64,000 bases of DNA from Maribacter sp. 4G9 (GTDB lineage: Bacteria; Bacteroidota; Bacteroidia; Flavobacteriales; Flavobacteriaceae). The stretch covers positions 38,870 to 102,869 of the forward strand of contig NZ_MDGL01000193.1 in NCBI RefSeq assembly GCF_002742265.1, given 5' to 3'. The notes below the pieces were generated by a model. That model did no database searches and was not told where the DNA came from. It saw only the letters and a program-made list of their open reading frames with translations. A program made the translations under genes and the position numbers. Below are positions 35,376-43,215 of this stretch, one piece after another. Position 1 is the stretch's first letter, and each line of letters opens with the position of its first letter.

Positions 35376-36059
35376 TTAACGGATTGGAACAAACACTGGA
35401 GACCCTTTGTTCAAGGGTAGATGGAGGAAAAGGAAATTATAGGATGAACCTATGTAAGAGACCGTATTTCTTATTGAATTTAAGCAATTGGAAAAAACTG
35501 CCAGTAGCAAAACAGGGAGCGTTGAAATATAGTTGGAAAGCCTTTGAATGGAATAAATCGTATCAATATCCTCAAAGACGGGTAGTTTAAAAATGGAACA
35601 CTCGTTGACTTCCAATTTTTCAATTAAAGTCCTTAATAGACTTCTATTTTGCCATGGTAAATGGATGAAATCATCAGCATCAAAATTTGCTTGATGAATC
35701 CCCATCAAATAAAAACCACCATCTAAAGAAGGGCCAAGGACCGTTCTTCCCTCGATCAGTGCTTCGGCGGCAGCCTTAATGTGCCCGGATTGTAAGTGTG
35801 GCGTATCATTTCCTACGGTAATGACTTTTTCAAAACCTTTGTCAAAAACGCTTTTAATGGCATTTGTAAAACGTTCCCCAAAAGTAGTTCCTTTTTGATG
35901 CTCCTCGGTTATGTGAAAATAGGGAAGGGTAGATTTTTCAACTTCCTTGAGTGTTCTTTTTGTTAAGGAATTGAATAGTGCCTCCCCATTTTTTATGGGT
36001 TTATGGCGCATTTCCTCCAAGGAAGAATTGGCAAATACTAAGACCGCGGTACTATGCAT
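35376..36059 (-). CDS. DUF2064 (TIGR04282-like) arsenosugar-type glycosyltransferase
   Basis: 227 residues from the ATG at 36059; the frame also opens at a TTG one codon earlier. GT-A nucleotidyl fold: FANSSLEEMRHKPI at the N-terminus, GTTFGERFTNAI, VITVGNDTPHLQ with the D-x-D-like acidic site, LGPSLDGGFYLMGI, and VFEDIDTI near residue 165. This is the DUF2064 family, one branch of which (TIGR04282) is tied to ArsS clusters. It would add or build the sugar part. It is the first gene of the minus-strand operon. The last 50 residues are less conserved and rather hydrophobic. Confidence 0.75.
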   Translation of the reverse strand: MHSTAVLVFANSSLEEMRHKPIKNGEALFNSLTKRTLKEVEKSTLPYFHITEEHQKGTTFGERFTNAIKSVFDKGFEKVITVGNDTPHLQSGHIKAAAEALIEGRTVLGPSLDGGFYLMGIHQANFDADDFIHLPWQNRSLLRTLIEKLEVNECSIFKLPVFEDIDTIYSIQRLSNYISTLPVLLLAVFSNCLNSIRNTVSYIGSSYNFLFLHLPLNKGSPVFVPIR

Positions 36060-36447
36060 CAAAATTTAGATTATCATCCATATCTCTACTTAAACATACG
36101 ATAAAAAAAGGCAAAGGTTTTAAGATTGAAATATTTTATTGGTTCATACTTACAAAAAGCCAAAAAAAGGTCAAAATGGCAGAAACGGAACAATTCGTCA
36201 GGATATGAAATTTTCAGACCATTTTTAAGCCAATTAAAAGGATACGTACCATCAATGGGTCGCTGAAAAACACAATACCTTAAATATTTTAAACATTTTT
36301 TTAAATAAGGCATCGTAAAGTCTAAAAACCGACTTAAAACGGAACGAAATTTTAGAAAAAATTTAGCAATTACACGGCTTCAAGTGGCACAGGTATTGAA
36401 ATAAATAGGTACGTAATAAAAACTATAATTATTAATCCAGAAATATT
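36060..36447. other. Divergent intergenic region between the arsenosugar-type operon and the Deg protease
   Basis: 388 bases, AT-rich, with no credible gene. Both flanking genes point away, so promoters for both should lie here, yet neither strand shows a TAnnTTTG box. GGAAC at 36341-36345 could be half of an extracytoplasmic-sigma promoter for the protease gene, but the second half is not clear. Confidence 0.5.
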
Positions 36448-37965
36448 ATGAATGCAAACAAATCAAGCAAAGGAAGTTTCAAGGTTTACTTCTTTTCTGC
36501 CTTAATAGCCCTAGCTGTTAGCCTAGGGGTTATAGGTGTAAACAAATTAAATCAAAAGGAGGAAATAAAAGGGGTTACCACGGTTGAAACGGTACAGGGG
36601 AAGCACGTTCTCTATACTGCGGATGACGAGGGGAACATTAAACCTTTGGATTTTACGGATACCTCCAAAAAAGTATTGGACGCTGTTGTCCACATTAAAT
36701 CTACAATGACCTCGCCATCTTATGGCAATCAAGGAGGTAGGGAGCTGCCAGATCCATTTAAGGAGTTTTTTGGCGATATGTTCAAGGGGCAAACGCCGGA
36801 AGGCATGCAATCCCAACCTAGGATAGGTACTGGGTCTGGGGTCATAATCAATGATCAGGGATATATCGTGACCAATAACCACGTAATTGACAATGCCGAT
36901 GAAGTGGAGGTGACTTTATACGACAACGAATCCTATAAGGCAACGGTGATCGGTACCGATCCTACTACGGATTTGGCCTTGTTGCAAATTGATGCCGATA
37001 ATTTAAGTACCATGTCCTTGGTAAATTCCGATGATGTAGAGGTGGGCGAATGGGTATTGGCCGTTGGTAATCCAATGGGCCTAAACTCCACGGTTACCGC
37101 CGGTATCGTTAGTGCCAAGGCAAGGAATATCAATATCAATCAGGATAAATTTGCCGTGGAAAGTTTCATTCAGACCGATGCTGCCATCAACCCAGGAAAC
37201 AGTGGTGGGGCTTTGGTGAACTTGGATGGTAATTTGGTTGGAATAAACACCGCCATTGCCAGTAGGACGGGCACCTACACCGGATATGGTTTTGCAGTAC
37301 CCAGTAATATTGTAACCAAAGTCGTTGAGGATTTGTTGAAATATGGCAAAGTACAAAGGGGTATGTTGGGCGTTACCATAAGAACTATGGACAGTAATTT
37401 GGCCAAAGAAAAGGATGTGGACTTCACAAAAGGTGTGTGGATCGAGCAAGTTGGCGAAAATAGTGCTGCCGATAAGGCCGGTATTAAATCCGGGGACATT
37501 ATCCTTGAAGTCAATGGATCAGAAACTGCCACTTCCCCTAGATTACAGGAAATCATTGCCGGAAAAAGACCTGGTGATGAGGTGACCCTTTTGGTCAACA
37601 GGGACGGTAAGGAGAAGGAATTCACAGTAGTTTTGGAAAATGCCAACGGTACCACCAAAATCGTAAAAAAGGAGAAAAAGGAAATTTTGAATCTGCTTGG
37701 GGCCGATTTTGAAAATTTGGATAAAGACTTGGCCGAAAAACTCAAGTTGGACGGCGGCGTTCAAGTGAACAAGCTCTACCCCGGAAAGATTAGAAAGGAA
37801 ACCCAAATGCGTGAAGGTTTCATCATCACACATATTGACGGCAAACGCGTTACCGATGTGGAAGATGTGGCCCATATCCTTGAAAATAAAAAAGGCGGCG
37901 TTATGTTAGAGGGTGTTTATGAAGATGGAAGCAAGTATTATTATGCCTTTGGATTGGATTCGTAA
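36448..37965 (+). CDS. Deg/HtrA-family periplasmic serine protease
   Basis: 505 residues. An N-terminal signal or anchor (about 12-30) is followed by the trypsin-like domain with the triad His145 (TNNHVID), Asp175 (DPTTDLALL) and Ser252 (NPGNSGGALV). A first PDZ domain runs from about 305 to 400 (LGVTIRTMD ... GDIILEVNG), and a second, partial one follows to the end (FIITHIDGKRVTDVEDV). It degrades or refolds damaged envelope proteins. A terminator follows 24 bases after the stop, so it is probably transcribed alone. Confidence 0.95.
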   Translation: MNANKSSKGSFKVYFFSALIALAVSLGVIGVNKLNQKEEIKGVTTVETVQGKHVLYTADDEGNIKPLDFTDTSKKVLDAVVHIKSTMTSPSYGNQGGRELPDPFKEFFGDMFKGQTPEGMQSQPRIGTGSGVIINDQGYIVTNNHVIDNADEVEVTLYDNESYKATVIGTDPTTDLALLQIDADNLSTMSLVNSDDVEVGEWVLAVGNPMGLNSTVTAGIVSAKARNININQDKFAVESFIQTDAAINPGNSGGALVNLDGNLVGINTAIASRTGTYTGYGFAVPSNIVTKVVEDLLKYGKVQRGMLGVTIRTMDSNLAKEKDVDFTKGVWIEQVGENSAADKAGIKSGDIILEVNGSETATSPRLQEIIAGKRPGDEVTLLVNRDGKEKEFTVVLENANGTTKIVKKEKKEILNLLGADFENLDKDLAEKLKLDGGVQVNKLYPGKIRKETQMREGFIITHIDGKRVTDVEDVAHILENKKGGVMLEGVYEDGSKYYYAFGLDS

Positions 37966-37989
37966 AGTAATAGGATTTGGTTAATTTTA

Positions 37990-38027
37990 ATGCCGTATGA
38001 GGGTTTTTACTTTGTACGGCATTTTTA
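37990..38027 (+). terminator. Rho-independent terminator of the Deg protease gene
   Basis: 8-base arms ATGCCGTA (37990-37997) and TACGGCAT (38015-38022) with a 17-base loop are followed by a short T-run. It lies 24 bases after the protease stop and 15 bases before the patatin gene start. Confidence 0.65.
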
Positions 38028-38037
38028 TGGAAACAAT

Positions 38038-38811
38038 ATGGCTTCCCTTTCAACAAAAAAAATAGGATTGGTCCTCTCCGGAGGCGGCGTTCGGGGCATG
38101 GCCCATATTGGTGTTATTAAGGCCATGCAGGAGTTTGGTCTGGAGGCCCAACTGGTAGCGGGAAGTAGTGTAGGGGCCCTTGTTGGCGCATTGTATGCGA
38201 ACGGCACCCCAATTATGGACATGTTGCGTTTCTTTAAGGAAACCCCGCTTTTTAAGTATAATTTTATATCCATAGGAAAGCCGGGTCTTTTGGATACCGA
38301 TAGGTATGAGGCCATTTTCAAGGCCTATTTTCCTCACAATACCTTCGAAGGACTCAAGAAAGGGCTTTATGTAGTGGCTACTAATTTGGAAAAGGGGGAG
38401 GAGCTTTTTATACATCAGGGGGAACTTATTAAGCCTTTGTTGGCATCTGCGGCCTTGCCTCCAGTTTTCAGTCCGGTATCTTATAATGGAAGTTTATATG
38501 CAGATGGAGGCATCATGAACAATTTTCCCTTGGAACCGGTTCGGGACAAGGTAGATTTTGTTATTGGCAGTAATGTATCCATTGTTTCGGAACTGAACAA
38601 AAAGAACCTCACCAATTCCCTACAACTTACAGGAAGGGTCACGGGATTGATGATCTATGCCATCAACAGGGAGAAAATAAAAAAATGCAATCTGGTGATC
38701 GAGCCCAAATCCTTGGAGCATATAGGTATTCTGGACCGAAAAGGGATTGAAAAAGCCTATGCCATTGGATATGAAAGTGCTTGTAAACAACTGGAAACCC
38801 TTGGTTCTTAA
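38038..38811 (+). CDS. Patatin-like phospholipase
   Basis: 257 residues from the ATG at 38038; the frame opens earlier but that part lies in the terminator hairpin. Features: the oxyanion loop SGGGVRGMAHIGVI, the nucleophile Ser in G-S-S-V-G (GSSVGALVGALYANG), and the catalytic Asp in YADGGIMNNFP. It has no signal peptide, so it is probably cytoplasmic, of the bacterial RssA/YjjU-like type. It converges on the SLC13 gene with a five-base gap. Confidence 0.9.
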   Translation: MASLSTKKIGLVLSGGGVRGMAHIGVIKAMQEFGLEAQLVAGSSVGALVGALYANGTPIMDMLRFFKETPLFKYNFISIGKPGLLDTDRYEAIFKAYFPHNTFEGLKKGLYVVATNLEKGEELFIHQGELIKPLLASAALPPVFSPVSYNGSLYADGGIMNNFPLEPVRDKVDFVIGSNVSIVSELNKKNLTNSLQLTGRVTGLMIYAINREKIKKCNLVIEPKSLEHIGILDRKGIEKAYAIGYESACKQLETLGS

Positions 38812-38816
38812 ACCAC

Positions 38817-40661
38817 TTACAACATAGCACTTAAGAGCAAGGTGCCCAGGACAAGTAGCAACAGGGAAATGACCCCTCCTAGAATGAGAAAGTGCTTAAA
38901 CTTATAAATTCCCATGCTATAGATCAAGGCATTGGTTTGATACCCCAAGGGCGTAAAAAAACTGAAGTTTGCCGCAAACATGACACAAAGGATAAAGGGT
39001 TTCACGTCCAAACCCAAACCTTTGGCCAATGCTATTGCAATTGGCGCCATAATGATAGCTGTGGCATTGTTGGATACCACACTGCTGAACAACATGGTAG
39101 TAAGAAATAGCACGCCGATGATAAATATAGGTTGCTGGCCGGCCATAATTTTTAAAAGTTCTTGGGTCAACCATTTATCCGCACCAGAGTTTGTCATGGC
39201 AATGCCTAAAGGAATCATGCCTGCCAAAAGAAAAATGATCTGCCAGTTGATTTTTTCATAAATGGTATCGAGTTCAATACACTTAAAAAGTAACATGGCA
39301 ATGGTCCCAAATATAACGCTGGTCATAATTTCAAAAACCCCGGTTGCCGCAAGGATAATGGTAACTACCAAAATCAAAAGACATAAATTTCTTTTAAAGG
39401 AGGTAGAGGGCAGTGCCCCGTCAAACTGGTTTAGAACAGCCAAATTGTTACTGTTTTCAAAATTGTTGAGGTAGGAAGTATCTGTCTGTATCAATAGACG
39501 ATCGCCTACCCTGAGTCGGGTTATGGCACTATTGTTCAAATGCAAACGACTTCTCAGGTTGGTCAAGGGTTTTCTCTTGTTTACCGCAATTGGAATGGCC
39601 CTAGGTACGATTATTTTTTTTAGTGCCGATAGTGTTTTTCCAATAAAACGGGAACCTGGTAACAATAAAAGCTCAAGGAGGATGGTTTCATGTTCTTTTT
39701 CATCGGGAGAATCCTTTTCTTTTCTGTCCAATCTCTTGATGGATGTTTCTTCGGAAGTAAAATCGGCAGTATTTTCATCGATATCAAGGTCAAAATACCC
39801 TTCTCCTCTCATTTTTTGAAGATTTTCCAAGCTGCAATGCAACAGAATAATGTCGTTTGCCTTTATTTTCAATCCAGGGCTGAGCATATTCTTTTCCAGA
39901 TTATTTCGTGTTACCCTTAAAACGGTAATTTCAGATTCCTTGAACATGAAGGTATCCTGTAGTTCCTTGTCTAACAAAGGGGAGTCTTTGTTTACCTTTA
40001 GGGTGAGCAGGTATCTATTTAGATTGTAGGTATCCGATAGTTTGTCCCCGTCGCCTTTGGGTAAAAATTTGTAGAACAGAACAATGATGAACATGGAAAC
40101 GCCAAGGAAGCTCAGGCCTAACATGGAAAACTCAAAAAACCCAAGTTTTTCGCCTGTGTAACGAAGGGCTATATTGTTCACGATCAAATTCGTGGAAGTC
40201 CCCATAAGCGTACAGCTTCCACCAAGAATTCCTGCAAAGGAAATGGGTAGCAGCAGCTTTCCCGGGAGCATGCCATATTTTTCCTTGAGCTTTGCGACGA
40301 TTTTAATAAAAACGATTACGACGGCAGTCGAGCTGATGAACGCCGAGATACCTCCGGATAAAATCATGATGGCAATCAAGGCAAGAATGGCCGGCCAACT
40401 TTTTAGGATTTTCAATCCTTCTGCCAACCACGAAATTACTCCATTATCCTCTAGTCCAATGGCCAATATCATAAGGCAAAGGATAGTTATCACGGCTTTG
40501 TTGGAAAACCCGCTTACAGCCTCTTCCGGGCTAACAAGGCCAGAGAGCAAAAGAATTCCTATGATTAAAAATGAGATTTTATCCATAGGAAAAACTTCAA
40601 AGGCAAACAGGATTACAACTGCGCCGATGATAAGAAATACGATAATAATTTCCCAGGTCAT
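38817..40661 (-). CDS. SLC13-family permease with two RCK-C domains
   Basis: 614 residues. Membrane segments occupy about 1-195 and 415-614, and between them are two TrkA-C (RCK-C) regulatory domains (about 210-290 and 325-400, the second ending in LRVGDRLLIQTD). The transport signatures are SSTAVVIVFI and GGSCTLMGTSTNLIVNNI in the first half and SNNATAIIMAPIAIALA in the second, the paired hairpins of the DASS/SLC13 fold. It transports a small anion such as sulfate or a dicarboxylate; the choice cannot be made from sequence. Confidence 0.88.
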   Translation of the reverse strand: MTWEIIIVFLIIGAVVILFAFEVFPMDKISFLIIGILLLSGLVSPEEAVSGFSNKAVITILCLMILAIGLEDNGVISWLAEGLKILKSWPAILALIAIMILSGGISAFISSTAVVIVFIKIVAKLKEKYGMLPGKLLLPISFAGILGGSCTLMGTSTNLIVNNIALRYTGEKLGFFEFSMLGLSFLGVSMFIIVLFYKFLPKGDGDKLSDTYNLNRYLLTLKVNKDSPLLDKELQDTFMFKESEITVLRVTRNNLEKNMLSPGLKIKANDIILLHCSLENLQKMRGEGYFDLDIDENTADFTSEETSIKRLDRKEKDSPDEKEHETILLELLLLPGSRFIGKTLSALKKIIVPRAIPIAVNKRKPLTNLRSRLHLNNSAITRLRVGDRLLIQTDTSYLNNFENSNNLAVLNQFDGALPSTSFKRNLCLLILVVTIILAATGVFEIMTSVIFGTIAMLLFKCIELDTIYEKINWQIIFLLAGMIPLGIAMTNSGADKWLTQELLKIMAGQQPIFIIGVLFLTTMLFSSVVSNNATAIIMAPIAIALAKGLGLDVKPFILCVMFAANFSFFTPLGYQTNALIYSMGIYKFKHFLILGGVISLLLLVLGTLLLSAML

Positions 40662-40681
40662 ACTTAAAGGTAGAAATTGAC

Positions 40682-40708
40682 CAAATGTAACACAAGGACT
40701 ACATCAAA
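40682..40708 (-). promoter_or_regulatory. Promoter of the SLC13 permease gene
   Basis: On the minus strand TTTG (40705-40708), a 15-base spacer, then TACATTTG (40682-40689). It lies 20 bases upstream of the start codon. Confidence 0.45.
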
Positions 40709-40787
40709 TTAGCCCAATATAATAATTTGGGAATGCATTTGCTTTTAAAGGGACAATGTGCCAGGAAAATAGTAAAGTACTCGCGAA

Positions 40788-41837
40788 CTAAACGTCGTCA
40801 TAATCCACTTTAAGGGTAGGTGTTGTTGGGTGGGCCTGGCAAGTAAGCACAAAGCCTTCCGCTATTTCATTGTCGGTTAGAATTTGATTAACGGCCATTT
40901 CCGCCTTTCCTTCCGTAATTCTAGCAATACAGCTGCTACAGACACCTCCTTGACAGGAATAGGGAGCATCGATATTTTCTTTGAGCACCGCATCCAAAAC
41001 CGTAGTTTTTTTGTCCATCGTCAATTGGAACTCCTCATCGTCCAAAACTATGGTCAATGAGGTTTGTCCTTCTGGAAGACTGGGAAGTTCATCCTTGATT
41101 TCAGTGGCTGTAAAGAGCTCAAAATGAATCTTATCCGCTGGAATAGCATTTTCCAACAAGGTATCCTTTACGTTTTCGATCATCTGTTGGGGCCCACAAA
41201 GGTAATAACCATCAAAGTTGGTACCGGCATGTTTGTTCTTTAGGGCATAGTTCACAGTGGAGGTATCGATTCGTCCAAAAAGCGCCTTGTCCTCCCTTGT
41301 TTGACTATTGATGAAATAGACAAAAAACCTATTGGTATAATCCAGTTCCAATTTTACCAAATCCGTATAAAACATGGTTTCCTCATAGGATTTGTTACCG
41401 TAGACCAATACAAAAGTGTTTTTTGGATTTCCATCCAGTACGGACTTGGCAATGCTCATGATAGGGGTAATACCGCTACCCGCTGCAAAGGCCGCTACAT
41501 GTTGTGGGTTGCCCGTGGGTTTAAATGAAAACCGACCTTCAGGTGGCATGACTTCCAAGGTGTCGCCAACTTGCAGTTTGGTATTGGCATAATGGGAAAA
41601 TCCGCCGTTATCCACTTTTTTGATACCAATGGTAATATGGTCTTTCTTAGGGGAAGAACTGATGGAGTAGGCCCTACGCAATTCCTTTCCCTTAATTTCT
41701 TTTTTTATGGTGATGTATTGCCCGGCCGTGAATAAAAAAGTCTGGACCAAGTCCTTGGGAATCTCAAAAGTGACCGCCACGGAATTGGGGGTTAATTTTT
41801 TAATGTTTTTAACGGTCAATGCATAAAAATCTGCCAT
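40788..41837 (-). CDS. PaaE-like NAD(P)H-dependent FAD/2Fe-2S reductase
   Basis: 349 residues in three parts. The FAD domain (about 1-105) has RRAYSISSSP. The nucleotide-binding domain (about 110-235) has GSGITPIMSIAKSVL and YLCGPQQMI. A plant-type 2Fe-2S ferredoxin domain (about 258-349) has C-Q-G-G-V-C-S-S-C and the fourth Cys in VLTCQAH. It passes electrons from NAD(P)H to an oxygenase or desaturase. No oxygenase gene is nearby, so it may serve a partner elsewhere; in flavobacteria this gene is often found alone. Confidence 0.9.
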   Translation of the reverse strand: MADFYALTVKNIKKLTPNSVAVTFEIPKDLVQTFLFTAGQYITIKKEIKGKELRRAYSISSSPKKDHITIGIKKVDNGGFSHYANTKLQVGDTLEVMPPEGRFSFKPTGNPQHVAAFAAGSGITPIMSIAKSVLDGNPKNTFVLVYGNKSYEETMFYTDLVKLELDYTNRFFVYFINSQTREDKALFGRIDTSTVNYALKNKHAGTNFDGYYLCGPQQMIENVKDTLLENAIPADKIHFELFTATEIKDELPSLPEGQTSLTIVLDDEEFQLTMDKKTTVLDAVLKENIDAPYSCQGGVCSSCIARITEGKAEMAVNQILTDNEIAEGFVLTCQAHPTTPTLKVDYDDV

Positions 41838-41862
41838 AATTATCCAATCTAGAAATAAAATA

Positions 41863-41870
41863 CAAAATTA
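41863..41870 (-). promoter_or_regulatory. -7 promoter box for the PaaE-like reductase
   Basis: The minus strand reads TAATTTTG, a TAnnTTTG match, 26 bases before the start codon. No clear -33 element was found. Confidence 0.35.
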
Positions 41871-41970
41871 AGGAAAGAAGGAAGTATATGAAATGGGAAA
41901 GGGAAAAAATCCATTATGTTTTATGAGAAACATGTTCAAAGCAATATTTAAGTTTGAAGGAATCATCCTA

Positions 41971-42038
41971 TCCCGACCCTCCTCTTTCCGCTATCCCGAA
42001 ACACGCCTCCCTGACCAGGGAGGGGAGCTTTTTTTGAG
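41971..42038 (+). repeat. Dispersed G/C-rich repeat, copy A
   Basis: This 68-base element lines up base for base, without gaps, with the copy at 42281. Shared blocks include TTCCGCTATC, GCGAAACAC (CCGAAACAC here) and CAGGGAGGGGAGC. Its second half folds into a CCTCCCT/AGGGAGG hairpin followed in this copy by seven Ts. Confidence 0.65.
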
Positions 42039-42130
42039 TAAAGCAGATAATCACAACTAACTTTAGAAAAGGAAATTTTAAAACTTAAAATTGAACGTGT
42101 GGTTTCCTTTCCAGAAGAATACATCGAGAA

Positions 42131-42173
42131 AGCTCGGAAAGGGACCTGTTCCGTGAAGCGGAACGGCCGAGTT
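42131..42173 (+). repeat. Nested hairpin between the two repeat copies
   Basis: An outer CTCGG (42133-42137)/CCGAG (42167-42171) stem encloses an inner GTTCCG/CGGAAC stem (42148-42164) with a 5-base loop. A separate inverted repeat, TTTTCTTTA/TAAAGAAAA, lies at 42233-42256. All sit between repeat copies A and B. Confidence 0.45.
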
Positions 42174-42280
42174 TCGAGATGGGTTTTACGGAGTAAAAAT
42201 TCCTGCTGGAAAGTGCACTTTCTTTTGCTTCGTTTTCTTTATGCAAGTAAAGAAAATGAAGGGAGAAATTACCAACCTAA

Positions 42281-42348
42281 TCCCAACCCTCCCCGTTCCG
42301 CTATCGCGAAACACCCCTCCGTACTCAGGGAGGGGAGCCTTCTTTGGA
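42281..42348 (+). repeat. Dispersed G/C-rich repeat, copy B
   Basis: Second copy of the element at 41971, exactly 310 bases further on and in the same direction. It differs at scattered positions, mostly in the loop and the T-run (TTCTTTGG instead of Ts), so the copies are old. Confidence 0.65.
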
Positions 42349-42451
42349 TTCCAAAAAGTAAGAATGAACTATGAAATGATATTTGGAGAAAAACCGGCCT
42401 ATTTTGGGATACGTAGTAAATCCGGAAGGACTTGGTTTTGGCAAAAAGGAA

Positions 42452-42497
42452 ATCGCCCAAATAGTATTCCGATGTAATCGGAAACGGCCTGGGCGAT
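42452..42497 (+). repeat. Two-tier perfect hairpin
   Basis: An outer 8-base stem ATCGCCCA (42452-42459)/TGGGCGAT (42490-42497) encloses an inner 7-base stem TTCCGAT (42467-42473)/ATCGGAA (42477-42483) with a 3-base loop. Both stems are perfect. It could be a structured RNA or a protein-binding site; nothing nearby shows which. Confidence 0.5.
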
Positions 42498-42622
42498 GAG
42501 GATCAAGGACTTCTTGGATTTCAAGAGCACCAAAATCAGCCTAGCCTTTTTGGATACTTTTTCGGCAATGGAAAAAGTATTGGACAACAAATTATTATTT
42601 ACCCAGTAACCAAACGGAAAAA

Positions 42623-42707
42623 CCCCGCTCCCGCCAGTTTGCAACTCGTGGCGTACCGAGTAGGAACCCCCGCTAGTCTGTAACTGGTGGTCAGCACGAG
42701 TAAGAAA
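42623..42707 (+). repeat. Degenerate tandem repeat pair
   Basis: Two adjoining units of about 43 bases share the order CCCCGCT, a CAGTTTGCAAC or AGTCTGTAAC block, a GTGG/TGGTGG block, and CGAGTA at the end (ACCGAGTAGGAA and CACGAGTAAGAAA). They look like diverged copies of one short dispersed element. Confidence 0.4.
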
Positions 42708-42795
42708 TTAAGAGTTTAAAAGACATTACAGAAACACCTTGGATTTTTTTACCAGAAGTTGAAATTTTGAGGTTGAAGGCGAAAATGGAAAATCA

Positions 42796-42831
42796 ATACA
42801 TAAATATCCTATGCATAAGAAATTTATGTAT
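42796..42831 (+). promoter_or_regulatory. Extended dyad, likely PadR operator
   Basis: Perfect 10-base arms ATACATAAAT (42796-42805) and ATTTATGTAT (42822-42831) flank a central palindrome ATGCAT (42811-42816), with five bases on each side of it; all share one centre. PadR repressors bind A/T-rich sites with ATGTAT/ATACAT halves. The site lies 35 bases upstream of the padR start, the right place for autoregulation. Confidence 0.6.
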
Positions 42832-42865
42832 ATTAGTCAATGAAAATTGAATCGTACAGGAAAAA

Positions 42866-43204
42866 ATGGGGAATTCGAAATTATACAAAGGCAGTTTAAA
42901 CACTATAATCTTAAAATTGTTGGATGAGGAGGGCAAGATGTATGGCTATGAAATTACTCAAAAGGTCAAGGAGCTTTCCAAAGGGGAACTGAACATTACA
43001 GAAGGTGCCTTATATCCAGCTTTACACAAATTGGAAGCGGAAGGCTTGTTGGATGTGGAGGTTGCCAAAGTGGATAACAGACTGCGTAAATATTATAAAC
43101 CTACAGAACAAGGGGAAAAGGAAACAATTAATAGGTTGGCCGAATTGGAAGATTTTATACGAAGTATGCAGCAACTGGTTAATCCGAAATGGAGTATTCA
43201 ATAA
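42866..43204 (+). CDS. PadR-family transcriptional regulator
   Basis: 112 residues, the short PadR form: a winged helix with LYKGSLNTIILKLLDEEGKMYGYEITQKVKELSKGELNITEGALYPALHKLEAEGLL, then KYYKPTEQGEK and a C-terminal dimer helix. PadR proteins of this size sense small molecules or envelope stress and repress transporter genes. It leads an operon of two membrane proteins, a permease and an ABC ATPase, and has a symmetric candidate operator upstream. Confidence 0.92.
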   Translation: MGNSKLYKGSLNTIILKLLDEEGKMYGYEITQKVKELSKGELNITEGALYPALHKLEAEGLLDVEVAKVDNRLRKYYKPTEQGEKETINRLAELEDFIRSMQQLVNPKWSIQ

Positions 43205-43215
43205 TTATTTGAAAA

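Larger units (their letters stand above)
41838..42865. other. 1-kb gene-free region with repeats and hairpins
   Basis: No convincing gene is present between the divergent PaaE-like and padR genes. Beyond promoter signals the region holds two copies of a 65-70-base G/C-rich repeat, nested hairpins at 42131-42173 and 42452-42497, an inverted repeat at 42233-42256, a degenerate tandem pair at 42623-42707 and the PadR dyad at 42796. One minus-strand frame (42399-42644) is hydrophobic but has no known relatives and overlaps a hairpin. The region looks like an accumulation of non-coding repeats. Confidence 0.6.

Noticed and set aside
36341..36345. GGAAC as an extracytoplasmic-sigma -35 element upstream of the Deg protease
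   Set aside because: No matching -10 element at the proper distance and the phylum's sigma factors use other motifs; only a hint.
42399..42644. 81-codon minus-strand frame with a hydrophobic middle (KARLILVLLKSKKSLILIAQ)
   Set aside because: No known relatives, and it overlaps the two-tier hairpin and repeats; could be a decayed gene but cannot be supported.
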